NCBI GenBank assembly: GCA_022867625.1
Contig: JALIFM010000006.1
Location: 96,856 to 160,855 of the forward strand
Source of the DNA: Lachnospiraceae bacterium NSJ-143
Lineage (GTDB): Bacteria > Bacillota > Clostridia > Lachnospirales > Anaerotignaceae
Reading direction: 5' to 3'
Length of the DNA stretch: 64,000 nt
The position numbers and the translations under genes were made by a program. Below the pieces are notes generated by a model that saw nothing but the letters and a program-made list of their open reading frames with translations, was not told the DNA's origin and searched no databases. This document shows, in pieces, positions 1-9,600 of the stretch. How positions within the stretch are numbered: position 1 is the stretch's first letter; each line of letters begins with the position of its first letter.

Positions 1-519
1 GATTGAATCAATGGTTATACAGCACTGCCTTATAAACCACGCCATGCTGAATAAAAACATCAATAAAAAACCAATGAGGAAAGTTAAATGTGTAACAACA
101 AGAGGAATTTTTAAAACCAGACTATACGGCATTACTTGAAAATCTTTTAAAATATATGTTACTGACCAGCAGAAGCATATGCCAATTACTATCGCTTCTA
201 TAAGTCTGGCAGCGCAGTGACACAGATTTATCACAAGCTTATTATGTACGAGAGTTCCTATCATGTCAGCTCTTATTTGCGAGTCTTCCAGACTCCCCTG
301 GGCAGCACCGAAAAAGTAAACATAAAATATAACTACCATAACAACTTCATCTAATCCAAAAATGCTAATCTTAAATATATATCTCATAACAACCGTAACA
401 ATTGTCAGCACAAAAACCACTACACTGGCCAAAATAATAATCCCTCTGTTTACGTTTTCAAAAAAGCGATATGACCTCCATTCTTTAAAATTAATCATCT
501 TATCTATGAAATTATTCAT
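1..519 (-). CDS. dctQ: TRAP transporter small permease (DctQ family), 3' end cut by window
   Basis: Read on the minus strand from ATG at 519, the frame stays open to the window edge (173 codons, no stop), so the C-terminus lies outside. The product is very hydrophobic with about four membrane segments (roughly residues 24-45, 52-72, 95-115 and 135-160). It has the DctQ pattern of a charged N-terminal tail followed by a conserved helix pair. DctQ is the small membrane subunit that links the large permease DctM with the periplasmic-type binding protein in sodium-driven TRAP uptake. The binding protein gene lies just upstream in the same direction, which supports the call. The DctM gene would be expected next, beyond position 1. 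The family assignment rests on topology and context rather than on a single motif. Confidence 0.82.
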   Translation of the reverse strand, partial: MNNFIDKMINFKEWRSYRFFENVNRGIIILASVVVFVLTIVTVVMRYIFKISIFGLDEVVMVVIFYVYFFGAAQGSLEDSQIRADMIGTLVHNKLVINLCHCAARLIEAIVIGICFCWSVTYILKDFQVMPYSLVLKIPLVVTHLTFLIGFLLMFLFSMAWFIRQCCITIDSI

Positions 520-612
520 CTATGAATCATCCCCCATTTAAGCGGATTTCTCTATACCGTTTTTAGAGTATAGTCTTATCTTCTGAAACTTTTTGACAGT
601 ATTATTTGCATA

Positions 613-1683
613 TCATTTTTTACACGCTTCCAAGTCCTCATAAATTGAATTTAGTATATCTTTGCCAAATACTTCTTCCTGTGAAGGCCATACAGTCTCA
701 CGTACTTGTTCAGCAATCTCGTTTCTTTCATCATCTGTAAGCGGAAGGACTTCGATTCCTGCATCTTCAAGCTGTTTCAAGCTCTCATTTTCCATATTCT
801 CAAGATTTTCATATACTTTTGAAATAGTGGTTTCAGCAGCATTTTGTATAATATCCTGTTGTTCTTGTGACAAATTATTAAATGTTTTCTGGCTTATAAC
901 AAGATGAACATAATCCGGACCATACATATATGGAATATAATAGTTTACAACATCACGCACAAAAGTATACACACCTGTGGCAGTCTGTCCGGTAGTTCCA
1001 TCAACTATGCCAGTCTGTATTGAAGTATATGTATCAGACCAGTCAATGGCAACACAGTTATAGCCCATAGCCTCATACGCCTCTATAGCCGGATTTGAGT
1101 TCCATACTCGGATTGGCTTGCTCTTTGGTGAACATGTGTTATAGTTTTCCGGAATACTCTTTGTAGCTAATCCACTGAAACCAGGGACATATATTCCAAG
1201 AAGATTAATCCCTACCTCATCAAACGAATTTTTAATGGTAGAATACATATTTGAACCCGGTGAAAAAAGATACTGTAATTCATCATAATTAGATACGATA
1301 AAAGGAAGGGCAGCAATATCAGAAACCGGGGCGTAAGAGGCATCCAGATATTCAAACGACAAATCTACAGAACCGTCCATTAATCCATTTACAATAACAT
1401 CCTGCGAACCCAAGCTATTAGAATAATAAATCTTTATTTTTATTGAACCATTGCTGTCCTTTTCTACTTTATCAACAAACTCCCTAACAGTTTCAGACGC
1501 TACATGTTCTTCTGGGTGCCCTGTTGACATACGCAGTGTAACCGCCTTTTCCTCCCCTTCTTCAGCACTGCCAGCTGCTGAATTTGCACTTTTGTCAGCA
1601 GCTGAGCCTGAATTTCCGCCGCATCCAGCTAAGGATACTATAAGAGCTATAACCAGTAAAAAACACAATCCATGTCTTTTCAT
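613..1683 (-). CDS. dctP: TRAP transporter substrate-binding lipoprotein (DctP family)
   Basis: This 356-residue protein starts with a lipoprotein signal: a charged start, a hydrophobic core, and a lipobox LAGC with Cys21 as the lipid anchor. A low-complexity Gly/Ser/Ala/Glu linker follows. The mature part has the DctP fold signature, including the stretch around RVWNSNPAIEAYEAMG that lines the carboxylate-binding pocket in the family. It would capture an organic acid outside the cell and hand it to the DctQ/DctM permease encoded downstream. The start has a good ribosome site (GGGGAGG). The neighbouring racemase-family gene hints that the substrate could be an amino-acid-like or branched dicarboxylate, but the sequence does not identify it. 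Confidence 0.92.
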   Translation of the reverse strand: MKRHGLCFLLVIALIVSLAGCGGNSGSAADKSANSAAGSAEEGEEKAVTLRMSTGHPEEHVASETVREFVDKVEKDSNGSIKIKIYYSNSLGSQDVIVNGLMDGSVDLSFEYLDASYAPVSDIAALPFIVSNYDELQYLFSPGSNMYSTIKNSFDEVGINLLGIYVPGFSGLATKSIPENYNTCSPKSKPIRVWNSNPAIEAYEAMGYNCVAIDWSDTYTSIQTGIVDGTTGQTATGVYTFVRDVVNYYIPYMYGPDYVHLVISQKTFNNLSQEQQDIIQNAAETTISKVYENLENMENESLKQLEDAGIEVLPLTDDERNEIAEQVRETVWPSQEEVFGKDILNSIYEDLEACKK

Positions 1684-1766
1684 TTTAATTCCTCCCCAAT
1701 TCCAAAATTTTTATTGTTATTAATAAAGTGGTCTCATTAAATTTCTTAGAATACACTTTCTCTGTT

Positions 1767-2552
1767 TTACATATAACCGTAATATGGTTTTTGACATACA
1801 GTACTGTGAATATAATTAATCAATGTAATTGCGTCAAATACTGGAAGATTAAATTCACTCTGAAGCCATGCGGCATATGGCGGAAGGTCTGTGCATTCCA
1901 GCAAAAGAGCGCCTACATCTGGGTTTTCCTCAAGCATTTTCCTTGTTTTTTCAACAACTTCTTTTCCAATCGCGGTACAATTCATAGCTCCTGTGTCATC
2001 CAAAATATTTCTAAACTCTTTACAGTCTTCCATTCCTACAACAACACATCTGTCAAACTGTTCTTTTGTACAGCCACAAGCCTCAAATAAATCCCACTTT
2101 AGATTTGGTGCATCTCCGCATAAAACACCAATTTTCTGATTTTTCTTGAGACCGGCAAAAATCCATGGAATCTGAACACATGCCGATAAATAAACCGGAA
2201 CATCAACCGCCTCAGAGACATCCTTTTGAAAATGTCCGTAATATCCACAATTTGCAAATATCGCGCGGCATCCGTCAACCTCAAGCTGCTTTGCCGCTTT
2301 AATAAGTAATGGAACAAGATTCCTGTCTCCAGCGTGAATGTTTACTTGGTCTGTACCATCTACAGGAAGAAACCTCACCGGGAAATCATATGTCGTAGCA
2401 TTAGATACATTACCTGGAAAAAACAGTACTCTGCAAGTAAGCTGCATTATTCCTATGGAAGCACCTGCCATATACTGACCTTCTGTATTGTGATAAATAC
2501 GGTCAGCATCATACGGATTGAAAAAACCATAATTTCTTTCCACTTTCGACAT
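1767..2552 (-). CDS. Aspartate/glutamate racemase-family protein
   Basis: The 261-residue product has the two-cysteine layout of the Asp/Glu/hydantoin racemase superfamily: one Cys in ANCGYYGHF (about residue 102) and a second in LLLECTDLPPYA (about residue 219). In this family the two cysteines are the acid/base pair that inverts or rearranges a carboxylate substrate. Related enzymes include hydantoin racemase and maleate isomerase, so the exact reaction is open. It lies first in the TRAP operon (83 bp before dctP) with a clear GGAGG ribosome site. The enzyme may process the compound that the TRAP system imports; that link is inferred from position only. Confidence 0.8.
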   Translation of the reverse strand: MSKVERNYGFFNPYDADRIYHNTEGQYMAGASIGIMQLTCRVLFFPGNVSNATTYDFPVRFLPVDGTDQVNIHAGDRNLVPLLIKAAKQLEVDGCRAIFANCGYYGHFQKDVSEAVDVPVYLSACVQIPWIFAGLKKNQKIGVLCGDAPNLKWDLFEACGCTKEQFDRCVVVGMEDCKEFRNILDDTGAMNCTAIGKEVVEKTRKMLEENPDVGALLLECTDLPPYAAWLQSEFNLPVFDAITLINYIHSTVCQKPYYGYM

Positions 2553-2938
2553 TTTTAATTCCTCCTTTTCAAAAAATACATTTTCGACTTTTAAAACCTC
2601 TTAGATAAGTTAGCCTAAAAAAACTATTCTGGTGTTTCTCTTTTATAAAAATCATAATTGAAAGATATAGAAAAAACAAGTAAGCACAAATTTATCATAT
2701 GGTTACTTAAAAGTAATCATCCAATATGAATTAACTTTGCAAAACCACAATCTTTTCTAATTTCTATTAATTACCTTCTATTTCTCTACTTTTACTTTGA
2801 ACTCCTTCAAACTTCATAGATTTGATATACATTCTCAGAAACCTCAAAATTAATTATATTCTATTACAGCTTTTATTTGTGAAACCAGATTCATAATTTA
2901 AAAACATTAAAATATCAATACTAAAAGATTATAAACAT

Positions 2939-2966
2939 AAAAAAAAGCATATTTTACTATGCTTTT
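2939..2966 (-). terminator. Intrinsic terminator-like hairpin
   Basis: Perfect 9-bp arms AAAAGCATA (2943-2951) and TATGCTTTT (2958-2966) flank a 6-base loop. On the minus strand the hairpin is followed by eight T. It could end transcripts coming from the right (the Rpn remnant). Confidence 0.55.
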
Positions 2967-3487
2967 AAATAAAAAAATCTTTATTTTATGCTATATTATA
3001 TTAACGTTCAAATTATGTTAAACGCTATAATCAGTTATTTTAAATTAATGCATGGTATGTCCAGTATATTTTAATAACATTAAACGCCGTACATAAACTG
3101 TGTTTTTAACACAGCATTAATACGCTCTGCCGAGCACTTATGGCCAACAGCGATACTTAATACAAACATTTCGTATGCAAATATTATTACTCACTGTGAG
3201 AACTTTATATTTTAATATTTGAATATATAAAACTTCAACTCCAAAGAATCTCACAAAACACTTGACATATTCATCTTTATTCTGTTCATAATATAATTTT
3301 TTTATCCTTATTTGCCTATAGGTTCGAAACTCATATTCCTCGCAAAATGACTAAAATCAGGACTGCTATGAATTCACTCAATGTAGACAACATACAACTT
3401 CAACGTGCGTTGTAGTTACAAAACTGATATGCACTAAATCCAGTACCCCCTTGGGGTAACCATATTTTTGTTTAAAATAACTTAAAC

Positions 3488-3533
3488 AAAAAATTTAGAA
3501 ATCACTACATACATTTTCACTTCTAAATTTTTT
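3488..3533. terminator. Perfect inverted repeat, terminator-like
   Basis: The arms 3488-3500 and 3521-3533 are a perfect 13-bp inverted repeat (AAAAAATTTAGAA and its complement) around a 20-base loop, with T- or A-rich ends on both strands. It sits about 90 bp beyond the 3' end of the Rpn remnant, so a bidirectional terminator is the simplest reading. An element end is also possible. Confidence 0.45.
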
Positions 3534-3620
3534 CTTTAAACTATTTACTGGTCACTCCATATAAAATGATGAATGGCTATAGTTGTCATTCCCAATTTTG
3601 TCTGAACATACAGTTATTAT

Positions 3621-4551
3621 TTAATCTTTAATATATCCTTTCGCCGCTTCTATTGAAATATTGTATTTCTCAGCAACCTTTCAATAATTTTATTCTCAGG
3701 TATATCCATTTCTTTTAGTGTTTCTACCAGTGCCTGTATTCCTTTTTCAAGTCCTTTTTCGATACTTTTTCTTTCAATTCCTTCACTAAGATTACACATG
3801 ACACTTACCTCCTTCTCCAACTCTCTTGTTGGTTTTATGTCAAATTCATTTTCCAATATCGTAAGCTTTTCTTCCTTCGGTACTTCATTGGATAATAAAA
3901 TACTAAGCAGTCTGATAATTCCTTCTGTACTTTTATCTGATGAATTGCTTAAATACAGTAGATATACTGAAATCAAATCAAAATCTTCTTTTTTCTGTGT
4001 GTTATTTCCTTTTAAAAGGCTCTCATCTATCGAATATTTCGATATGCTGTCAGCATTATAATTAGTTGTATTCATCAGAATCCATATTGAGTACACCTTT
4101 TCAATTTTTTCGTAATGCTCACCTGTAAAAACCGTTCCCTTTTGTGTTGATATTAATCTGCTGCCATAGTATAATCCTCTTTTTATTATAGGATATCCAT
4201 GAGAGAGATTATTCTGTGCTTCAACATTTATATAAGATTAATTCTTTCATCTTCAAGTGTATTTGCATCAAATTTTATATCGAAATACACAACACCTTCT
4301 ATTGTAGTTGCATCATCTGTTGAAGTCCCTTTGATTACTTCCTTATCGGCAGTGTTTTTGTCTAATGCTACGCCTGAAACAATAGGTGTTCCTTCTATGC
4401 AGGAATTTGCTATTGTTTCAATGTCATAATCCTTAAATTCATCCAGACAGCTTTTCATTATCCATGCCAGTATTTTCTTATTTGATAGTATTCTTTTTGT
4501 TGAACTGTCATATGTTATTATATCATTTGTAAGTTCTGTATTCTTCGGCAC
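3621..4551 (-). pseudogene. Rpn-family recombination-promoting nuclease/putative transposase, two frameshifts
   Basis: The gene starts at GTG 4551 behind GGTGA and encodes the Rpn N-terminal pattern (KKILAWIMKSCLDEFKD, then TTIEG). The frame breaks near 4228, where the next frame continues exactly as the family does (INVEAQNNLSHGYPIIKRG). A single missing base explains this. That frame runs through the family C-terminal region (ELEKEVSVMCNLSEGIE) and breaks again near 3672. One missing base later the typical tail EKYNISIEAAKGYIKD ends at TAA 3621-3623. Rpn proteins are PD-(D/E)XK nucleases of the transposase_31 group that promote recA-independent recombination. With two independent single-base losses this copy is most likely inactive. 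It has no operon partners. Confidence 0.82.
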
Positions 4552-4590
4552 ACTCTGTCACCTTCTTCCTTGTTTTTTGAATTCAGATGT

Positions 4591-4633
4591 ATGTTGTAAA
4601 GGGTGAGGTTAACCAACCCACCAAATACAACAT
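4591..4633. repeat. Inverted repeat at the left border of the GC-rich island
   Basis: The arms ATGTTGTA (4591-4598) and TACAACAT (4626-4633) are perfect, and an inner GGTTAACC strengthens the hairpin. It lies between the AT-rich Rpn remnant and the GC-rich TnpV gene, so it may mark an element boundary. No matching copy was found at the right side. Confidence 0.4.
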
Positions 4634-4743
4634 AGCGGCGGCTCATTTGTGGTGAATGGAAGCGGTGCGGAAGGACGGTGACAGAGAACACATTGAATTA
4701 AGTCAGCTGCAAAATTAACGACATATGAAAGCGAGGAAACAAG

Positions 4744-5097
4744 ATGGAACTGAGCTATACGAAATGCGGAGATTATGAAATTCCCAACATTGCCCTGAAA
4801 GATACGACGGACTACCAGATCGGCAGATATGGCCGGATGCGGCAAAAGTTCTTGAAAGAGTACCGCCCCGGCACCTACTCCCATATGCTCCTGTCGGAAA
4901 CGCTCTGGGAACACTTGGCGGAAATTGACGCCGCCTGCAACGACCGGCTGGATTACCTAATTCCGGCTATGGCGGCGCGGGAGGGCGTGACGGAGGTCCT
5001 GAAAGCGTCCGACCAGATGGAATGGGTGGGACGCATGAACAACATCCGGCAGCGCGCCGAAGAAACGGTGCTGTATGAGTTGGTCTATGCAAGGTAA
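4744..5097 (+). CDS. tnpV: Transposon-encoded protein TnpV
   Basis: This 117-residue protein matches the TnpV family along its length: the N-terminal YTKCGDYEIPNI, the RYGRMRQKFLKEYRPGTY stretch, and the C-terminal WVGRMNNIRQRAEETVLYEL. TnpV is an accessory protein of Tn4451/Tn4453-type elements and of related Clostridia mobile DNA; its biochemical role is not known. The ribosome site is GAGGAAA, seven bases from ATG. No large serine recombinase (TnpX) is adjacent, so this looks like a left-over piece of a larger element. Base composition is clearly GC-richer than the flanking AT-rich DNA, a sign of recent transfer. Confidence 0.85.
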   Translation: MELSYTKCGDYEIPNIALKDTTDYQIGRYGRMRQKFLKEYRPGTYSHMLLSETLWEHLAEIDAACNDRLDYLIPAMAAREGVTEVLKASDQMEWVGRMNNIRQRAEETVLYELVYAR

Positions 5098-5180
5098 CAA
5101 ATCCATAAAAACAGGCGCGGTTTCCATGCGGGACGGTACGGTTCATGTACTAAATCAAAAGCTTCCCGGCCTGCTCCCCA

Positions 5181-5846
5181 GTGACCGGACGCTCCTGGCA
5201 CTCATTGCCGGGGGGACAGGCACAGCCCGCAAACCTCGGCGCGTGGAAGAGGCAGACTGTCACGGAGGCCGTTCAGTCGGGCAATTTGAAATACAGGGAC
5301 GCACGGCAAAATATAAATTCCGCCTCCCGCTCCTGTCTCACGGGATGCCTCGGCGGGTGTCTGCTCCCGATTTTCATATTCCTCGGAATGGGTATCACAG
5401 CCGTTGAGATTAACAACAGCGGCTGGCTTGAAAGGATAGAGGGCTTTCTTGCGGCGGCTCCACAGTCTTTCGGTGTCAAGCAATTAGAATACCTATTGTC
5501 GTCGCCGGATATGGTGATTGCGACCGCCCTGACCGCTTTTTTTGTTCTGTCATTTCTGGCAATGTTTCTATTGCCGATTGCCGCTGTTCTGCGCACGGCA
5601 TTGTCCGCATCCGGCACGGGAATACGGCTCAAGAGGACGGAGGCGGGCGAGATTTTAACGGCGCAGATTTGGGGGCTTAAAAATTTTATCCGGGACTTCT
5701 CCAATCTGGCTGAAGCGGAGAAAGAGCAGCTTGTCCTTTGGGACGATTTTCTAATTTATGCCGTGGTGTTGGAGGAGAACGAACGCATTATCGAGGACAT
5801 TTTTCGTTTGAAGAATTTGAGGTATCGGGATTTTATAGTTTTCTGA
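5181..5846 (+). pseudogene. 5'-truncated membrane protein resembling the DUF2207 C-terminus
   Basis: The frame has two strong membrane segments (about residues 55-75 and 110-135). Its C-terminal part (FIRDFSNLAEAEKEQLVLWDDFLIYAVVLE, in the family a WDDYLVYA-like motif) is typical of the DUF2207 membrane proteins that often precede lemA. DUF2207 proteins are usually over 500 residues with a large extracytoplasmic N-terminal domain. That part is missing here, and the sequence runs directly into the 3' side of tnpV. The annotated start at 5181 is therefore only the first ATG in frame, and the first 50 residues may be junk joined by the rearrangement. It ends 20 bp before lemA. Confidence 0.55.
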
Positions 5847-5865
5847 GAAATGAGAGGAACAAAAA

Positions 5866-6453
5866 ATGGGAGACATAGGAAAATACATTGTCATCGGAGC
5901 CGCCGTTCTGATTGTCGCGGCGATCCTCATTGCAATCATCAAGACCAGAAACGGATTTGTCGTACTGCAAAACCGGGTCAAAAACCAGTCGGCGCCGATT
6001 GATGTTCAGCTGGGGCGCCGCTACGACCTGATTCCCAATCTGCTGGAAACAGCCAAAGGCTACGCCAATTTTGAACGGAGCATACTGGAGGCCGTGGTAA
6101 AGGCCCGCCAGGGCGCGATGGCTGCTGCGGACTTCGATCAAGCGGCTGCCGCGAACGGGAAGCTCTCGGCGGCGCTCCGGCGGCTTTTCGCGGTGAGCGA
6201 AGCATACCCGGAGCTGAAGGCAAACGCTAATTTTATGCAGCTTCAAAATGAACTGGCGGAAACGGAGAACAAAATCGCCGTGTCCAGGCAGTTCTATAAC
6301 GATACTGTGATGAAATACAACAACGCCATCCAGATGTTCCCGGCCAGTATCATTGCGAGTCTGTGTGGTTTTCACTCGCTCTCCTTTTGGGAGGCAGAGG
6401 AAGCAGAACGTAAAAATATCTCAATTAACGCGGAGAGTATGAAATTTCGGTAA
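5866..6453 (+). CDS. lemA: LemA family protein
   Basis: The 195-residue product has one N-terminal membrane helix (residues 8-26) followed by the LemA helical domain. Conserved features include NRVKNQSAPIDVQLGRRYDLIPNL, the ANGKLSAALRRLFAVSEAYPELKAN stretch (quoted in part) and the C-terminal YNDTVMKYNNAIQMFP. LemA proteins are membrane-anchored helical-bundle proteins of unknown function with the C-terminal domain outside or facing the cytoplasm depending on species. A GAGAGGAAC ribosome site precedes ATG. It forms a remnant operon with the truncated DUF2207-like gene in front. Length is normal, so it may still be expressed if a promoter exists. Confidence 0.85.
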   Translation: MGDIGKYIVIGAAVLIVAAILIAIIKTRNGFVVLQNRVKNQSAPIDVQLGRRYDLIPNLLETAKGYANFERSILEAVVKARQGAMAAADFDQAAAANGKLSAALRRLFAVSEAYPELKANANFMQLQNELAETENKIAVSRQFYNDTVMKYNNAIQMFPASIIASLCGFHSLSFWEAEEAERKNISINAESMKFR

Positions 6454-6478
6454 ATCAATCAGTGAATAAGCCAACCGT

Positions 6479-6670
6479 TTGGCCGTACATCTTATTAGCG
6501 AATATCGCTTTTGTGTGCTTTGGGTATACTACAAAAACGGCCGGAATCTCACCGGCTGGAATCAGATCAACGGCAAGTGGTACGATCTCTATGCGAAAGG
6601 CTCTATGGCTGTCAACACAAAATTTGACGGCTACAAAATCAAGGTAGACGGCACGAGGATAGAATCATAA
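6479..6670 (+). pseudogene. Cell-wall-binding repeat remnant
   Basis: About 40 codons read as a choline/cell-wall-binding repeat (PF01473 type): GWNQINGKWYDLYAKGSMA, followed by a tail rich in charged residues and a stop at 6668-6670. Such repeats occur in tandem at the end of secreted hydrolases and adhesins. Here only the last repeat survives, without signal peptide or catalytic domain, and the upstream sequence in the same frame is unrelated. It is best seen as the 3' fragment of a lost surface protein. Confidence 0.55.
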
Positions 6671-6743
6671 TCGGTAGAGGCGGGATAGCTGTAACGGTAT
6701 CCCGTTTCTGTCCGTCCATCAAGAAGAAAGAAGGTGAACGTCA

Positions 6744-7441
6744 ATGTACCTGCAAATTCTGATTATTGATCCTGACTTGGAAAGCGCCAAAAGGCTGAAG
6801 TATTTTCTGCAAAACGATGCTGTCAGGGTTTATTATACCGTTGATGTGCTAGATGGCATCAGACATTTAGCACATTATCATCACCAACTTGTTATCATGG
6901 ACGTTCCCGGCGACGGAATGGACGGTTTTCAGTCCTTGCGTTTGATTCAGGAGCTGGCACTGGCCCCAATTCTGGTCATCTCTGCAGATCACGAACCAGA
7001 GCATATTGTCCGCATTCTCTCTATCGCAGATAACTTTACCGTAAAACCACTGGATTTGAAAATATGTGAAGTAAAGATACAGGCTTTGATACGTCGCAGC
7101 CAAAACCGTGAAACCGCTTGGGACGCACCTCCTGTCTTGTCTGCGGACAATAAACTATTGATTGATCCTTTAAGAAGAAAAGTGCAGCTTATGAATGTCG
7201 AGATCCATTTATCCAAAATACCGTTTGACCTTTTATATTTTCTGGCGTCCAACCCCGGCCGGGTATTTACCCGCGAACAGCTTTGCGAAAGATTTTGGGA
7301 CGGAGACTGCGATATTAACCACAATACCCTATGCTGCCAGATTAACCATGTTCGCCGCGCCTTGAGAGCTGTGCAGGGCGCACCGGACATATACACGTCA
7401 TGCGGGGTGTAGGATATTACTTCGATATCAAACAGAGATAA
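6744..7441 (+). pseudogene. OmpR/PhoB-type response regulator, frameshifted near the 3' end
   Basis: The receiver domain (residues 1-110) keeps its key residues: the acidic pair at Asp9/Asp11, phosphoacceptor Asp53 in VIMDVPGDGMDG, Ser80 and Lys101. A winged-helix DNA-binding domain follows (about 130-225, with FTREQLCERFWDG). The frame ends at a TAG at 7410-7412, but the next frame gives the family ending RGVGYYFDIKQR and stops at TAA 7439-7441. One base lost just before this point therefore removed the last wing of the DNA-binding domain. No sensor kinase gene is adjacent. The gene would otherwise look functional, so the damage appears recent. Confidence 0.75.
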
Positions 7442-7486
7442 AAAACAAGGTGTTGTGGAATTAACTTTCACATCACCTTGTTTTTT
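7440..7486 (+). terminator. Intrinsic terminator after the response regulator
   Basis: AACAAGGTG (7444-7452) pairs with CACCTTGTT (7474-7482), extended by A/T pairs, and is followed by a run of T on the plus strand. It overlaps the restored stop codon of the response regulator, which supports that stop as the original gene end. Confidence 0.75.
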
Positions 7487-7786
7487 AGGCGGTAGAAATG
7501 AAACAAAAATAGAAGATTTGAGAAATGGTAAAAATCACCCTTGACAAAAGCTCTCTTCATATAACTTTCCAAATATATTATACCATATCTAAGCTTAAAT
7601 TTCTATTGCTGACGATTCTATTAATGATAAATTTTCTGAATTTTAATATCAAAACTATTTGTACCTTTGCATATTCAGCAATTTAATTTTTCAATTTCTT
7701 TACTTTAAATAATAAATTTAATAAGATTTATTATTTAATAGCAACAACATAATAATAATGTCCACTTAGCTTCGTATAGTTACATC
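7487..7786. other. AT-rich spacer
   Basis: No gene, RNA or repeat could be supported here. The base composition switches from the GC-rich island back to AT-rich DNA at about 7490, so the right border of the island probably lies here. Confidence 0.4.
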
Positions 7787-8739
7787 TTAATACATTTCAG
7801 CGTCAAACAAAATGGTTGACATTATGTCATTAGCCGACCATAGAGTATATTGTTGACCATACGTAACTGTTCCATACACTGATATTACAACACTGTTTAC
7901 TTCCATACTTAATGAAGACATAAGTGTCATATTTGTTACTTTTATATTGCTATTGCCTGTAGATAAATTCCATTCACCTGTGTATATTAAAGTCGGAGTT
8001 GTTCTCAATGACACAGGCAACGCAATATTTAGACCGTTAACACATGTTCCCAAATAGTTTCCATAACCTATATCGCCATATTTGGTATTAATCTTCCCTT
8101 TTGGGTTAAGATTTATAAAATATCGTTGGCAAAGTGATAATTCCTCACCATACAATTTTGGTACATATTGTGTTGCTACACTTCCGTATTCCAATTTTAT
8201 CCATTTAATTGTTTTGGCATCATCGTATACAACAATTTAAGCATCAATTGTTTTACTGTTTTCTGTATAAACTCTAACTTCTAAACTATTTGTAAGATCC
8301 TTTGCTGTTATGAATTCCCCATTCGTTGTCCCACCTGTTGCACTGTATTTATTTATTCCATCACTAAACGAAATAGTCAGCTCTGTTCCGATAGGTACTT
8401 TGTTTTCTATAGGCTGTATTAACTGCAAATATCATATGGACTTCCTGTTTTGTCAAGCTCAAGTCCATTTGCAGAATGTGAAACAATTCCTCCTGTGAGG
8501 CATTTCCATCTATCTATTGTATACTCTGAACCAGTATAATAAGCTTTACCCCTCTGATTTACTGCATTAATAAAATTTGTATTTATTAATAGATTCAGAT
8601 TACTAAAATTAGATACTTTGTCTTCCAAAGACTTTAATTTACTGTCTATTAAATCTGCATTTTCATTAAAATCATCAACATTGTAGTAATTTGTTTGTTT
8701 TGGTTTTTTTAGACCATAGTTTTTTGTATAATCTGGCAC
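7787..8739 (-). pseudogene. Phage tail-fibre/structural protein, one frameshift and one nonsense codon
   Basis: The gene starts at GTG 8739 behind GAAAGGTGG. The N-terminus (PDYTKNYGLKKPKQTNYYN, then DDFNENADLID) is the pattern of phage tail-tip or fibre proteins in Clostridia prophages, followed by a short coiled coil. The frame breaks near 8425; adding one T to a TTT run joins it to the next segment. That segment meets an in-frame TAA at 8237-8239, after which the same frame resumes with the family's KLEYGSVATQYVPK and LCQRYF motifs and ends at 7787. No other tail or capsid genes are nearby, so this is an isolated phage relic. Confidence 0.72.
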
Positions 8740-9600
8740 TATAATACCACCTTTCTAATTTTTATCTAATTATATAATAAAACAACATTCCATATGTGTC
8801 CTTTTTTTAGACAAGTCAGAACTATCTGCTTAGTGAGTAGTTTGCTCAGCCCTATAACGGCATGATACTCCATGAAGCCTTAAATCTGCTTAAAAGTTAG
8901 CAACCCACTTAAGCGTTTTTTCTATTCTTTTTCACCTGCTCTCCAATAAACAGGTATGCATATTCCTGTAAACTGATTTGGTAATTTAGTATATCGTTCT
9001 ACAAAGTTTTTTTATATTCTCACCTCGCCTTTTCATTCATTCCTTTTAACTGTGTCTGCATAGTATCTTATACAAAAAAATACCAGTTTACATATTTGTA
9101 ATTTAGATTTAAACTTCTAAAGTCATTAATTAACCTCTTTTATATAAATATCTCATTAAGCTTTACGCACTATATTTGATCAGTACATCTATTACTATAT
9201 GTATATGACCTCTATAAGCATTTGCATCTATTATTGTTATCAATTTTTGTTCACAAAGTTTTATTAATATTTTTCCTATATCAACTTTTATTTTTCCATT
9301 CTTATGTGTTTAGGTACAAACATTATATTGTACTTGCAATTATAAATTATATGTTAAAAAGTATTTTTATCCATTTTGGGACTTATTCTTTTTGTATCTA
9401 TGCGGTTGTCGAACTTATTTTTATTATAATAAAAGTAAGATATTTTTTCTGTTCATAGTTAAAGCTTTTTTAAACCGCCATTATGATGCTTTTCTTTATA
9501 TAAAGAGCCTCCTAAAGCAGTTTATTTAATTCTACCGTAGGAGACTCTCTTTTTCATTGTTCGTTTTTACTATACTTATTTAAATTTCAATATGTATTTT
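8740..9600. other. AT-rich intergenic region
   Basis: No gene is supported. A weak terminator-like hairpin lies at 8887-8921 (GCTTAA...TTAAGC followed by GTTTTTT on the plus strand). A stronger one at 9504-9547 is listed separately. Confidence 0.4.
9504..9547 (-). terminator. Terminator-like hairpin after the polysaccharide cluster
   Basis: AGAGCCTCCTA (9504-9514) pairs with TAGGAGACTCT (9537-9547) with one G-T pair. It is followed by T-rich sequence on the plus strand and a shorter T run on the minus strand, so it may work both ways. It lies 54 bp after the last glycosyltransferase gene. Confidence 0.5.

Larger units (their letters stand above)
2553..3620. other. AT-rich gene-poor stretch between the TRAP operon and the Rpn remnant
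   Basis: No convincing gene is present. The left part should hold the promoter of the racemase-TRAP operon, but I could not pick a clean -35/-10 pair. A short open stretch on the minus strand near 3083-3200 reads like a protein fragment (about 35 codons) but matches nothing I recognise. Small hairpins occur near 3399-3416 and 3441-3457 (TACCCC-CTT-GGGGTA). Two terminator-like hairpins are listed separately. Confidence 0.5.

Noticed and set aside
3262-3297. Plus-strand promoter TTGACA with TATAAT/CATAAT
   Set aside because: Spacers of 24 or 19 bp are poor and no gene lies behind it on the plus strand.
5075-5407. Plus-strand reading frame overlapping the end of tnpV
   Set aside because: It overlaps tnpV and the DUF2207-like frame, has no ribosome site or recognisable sequence and is probably a shadow frame.
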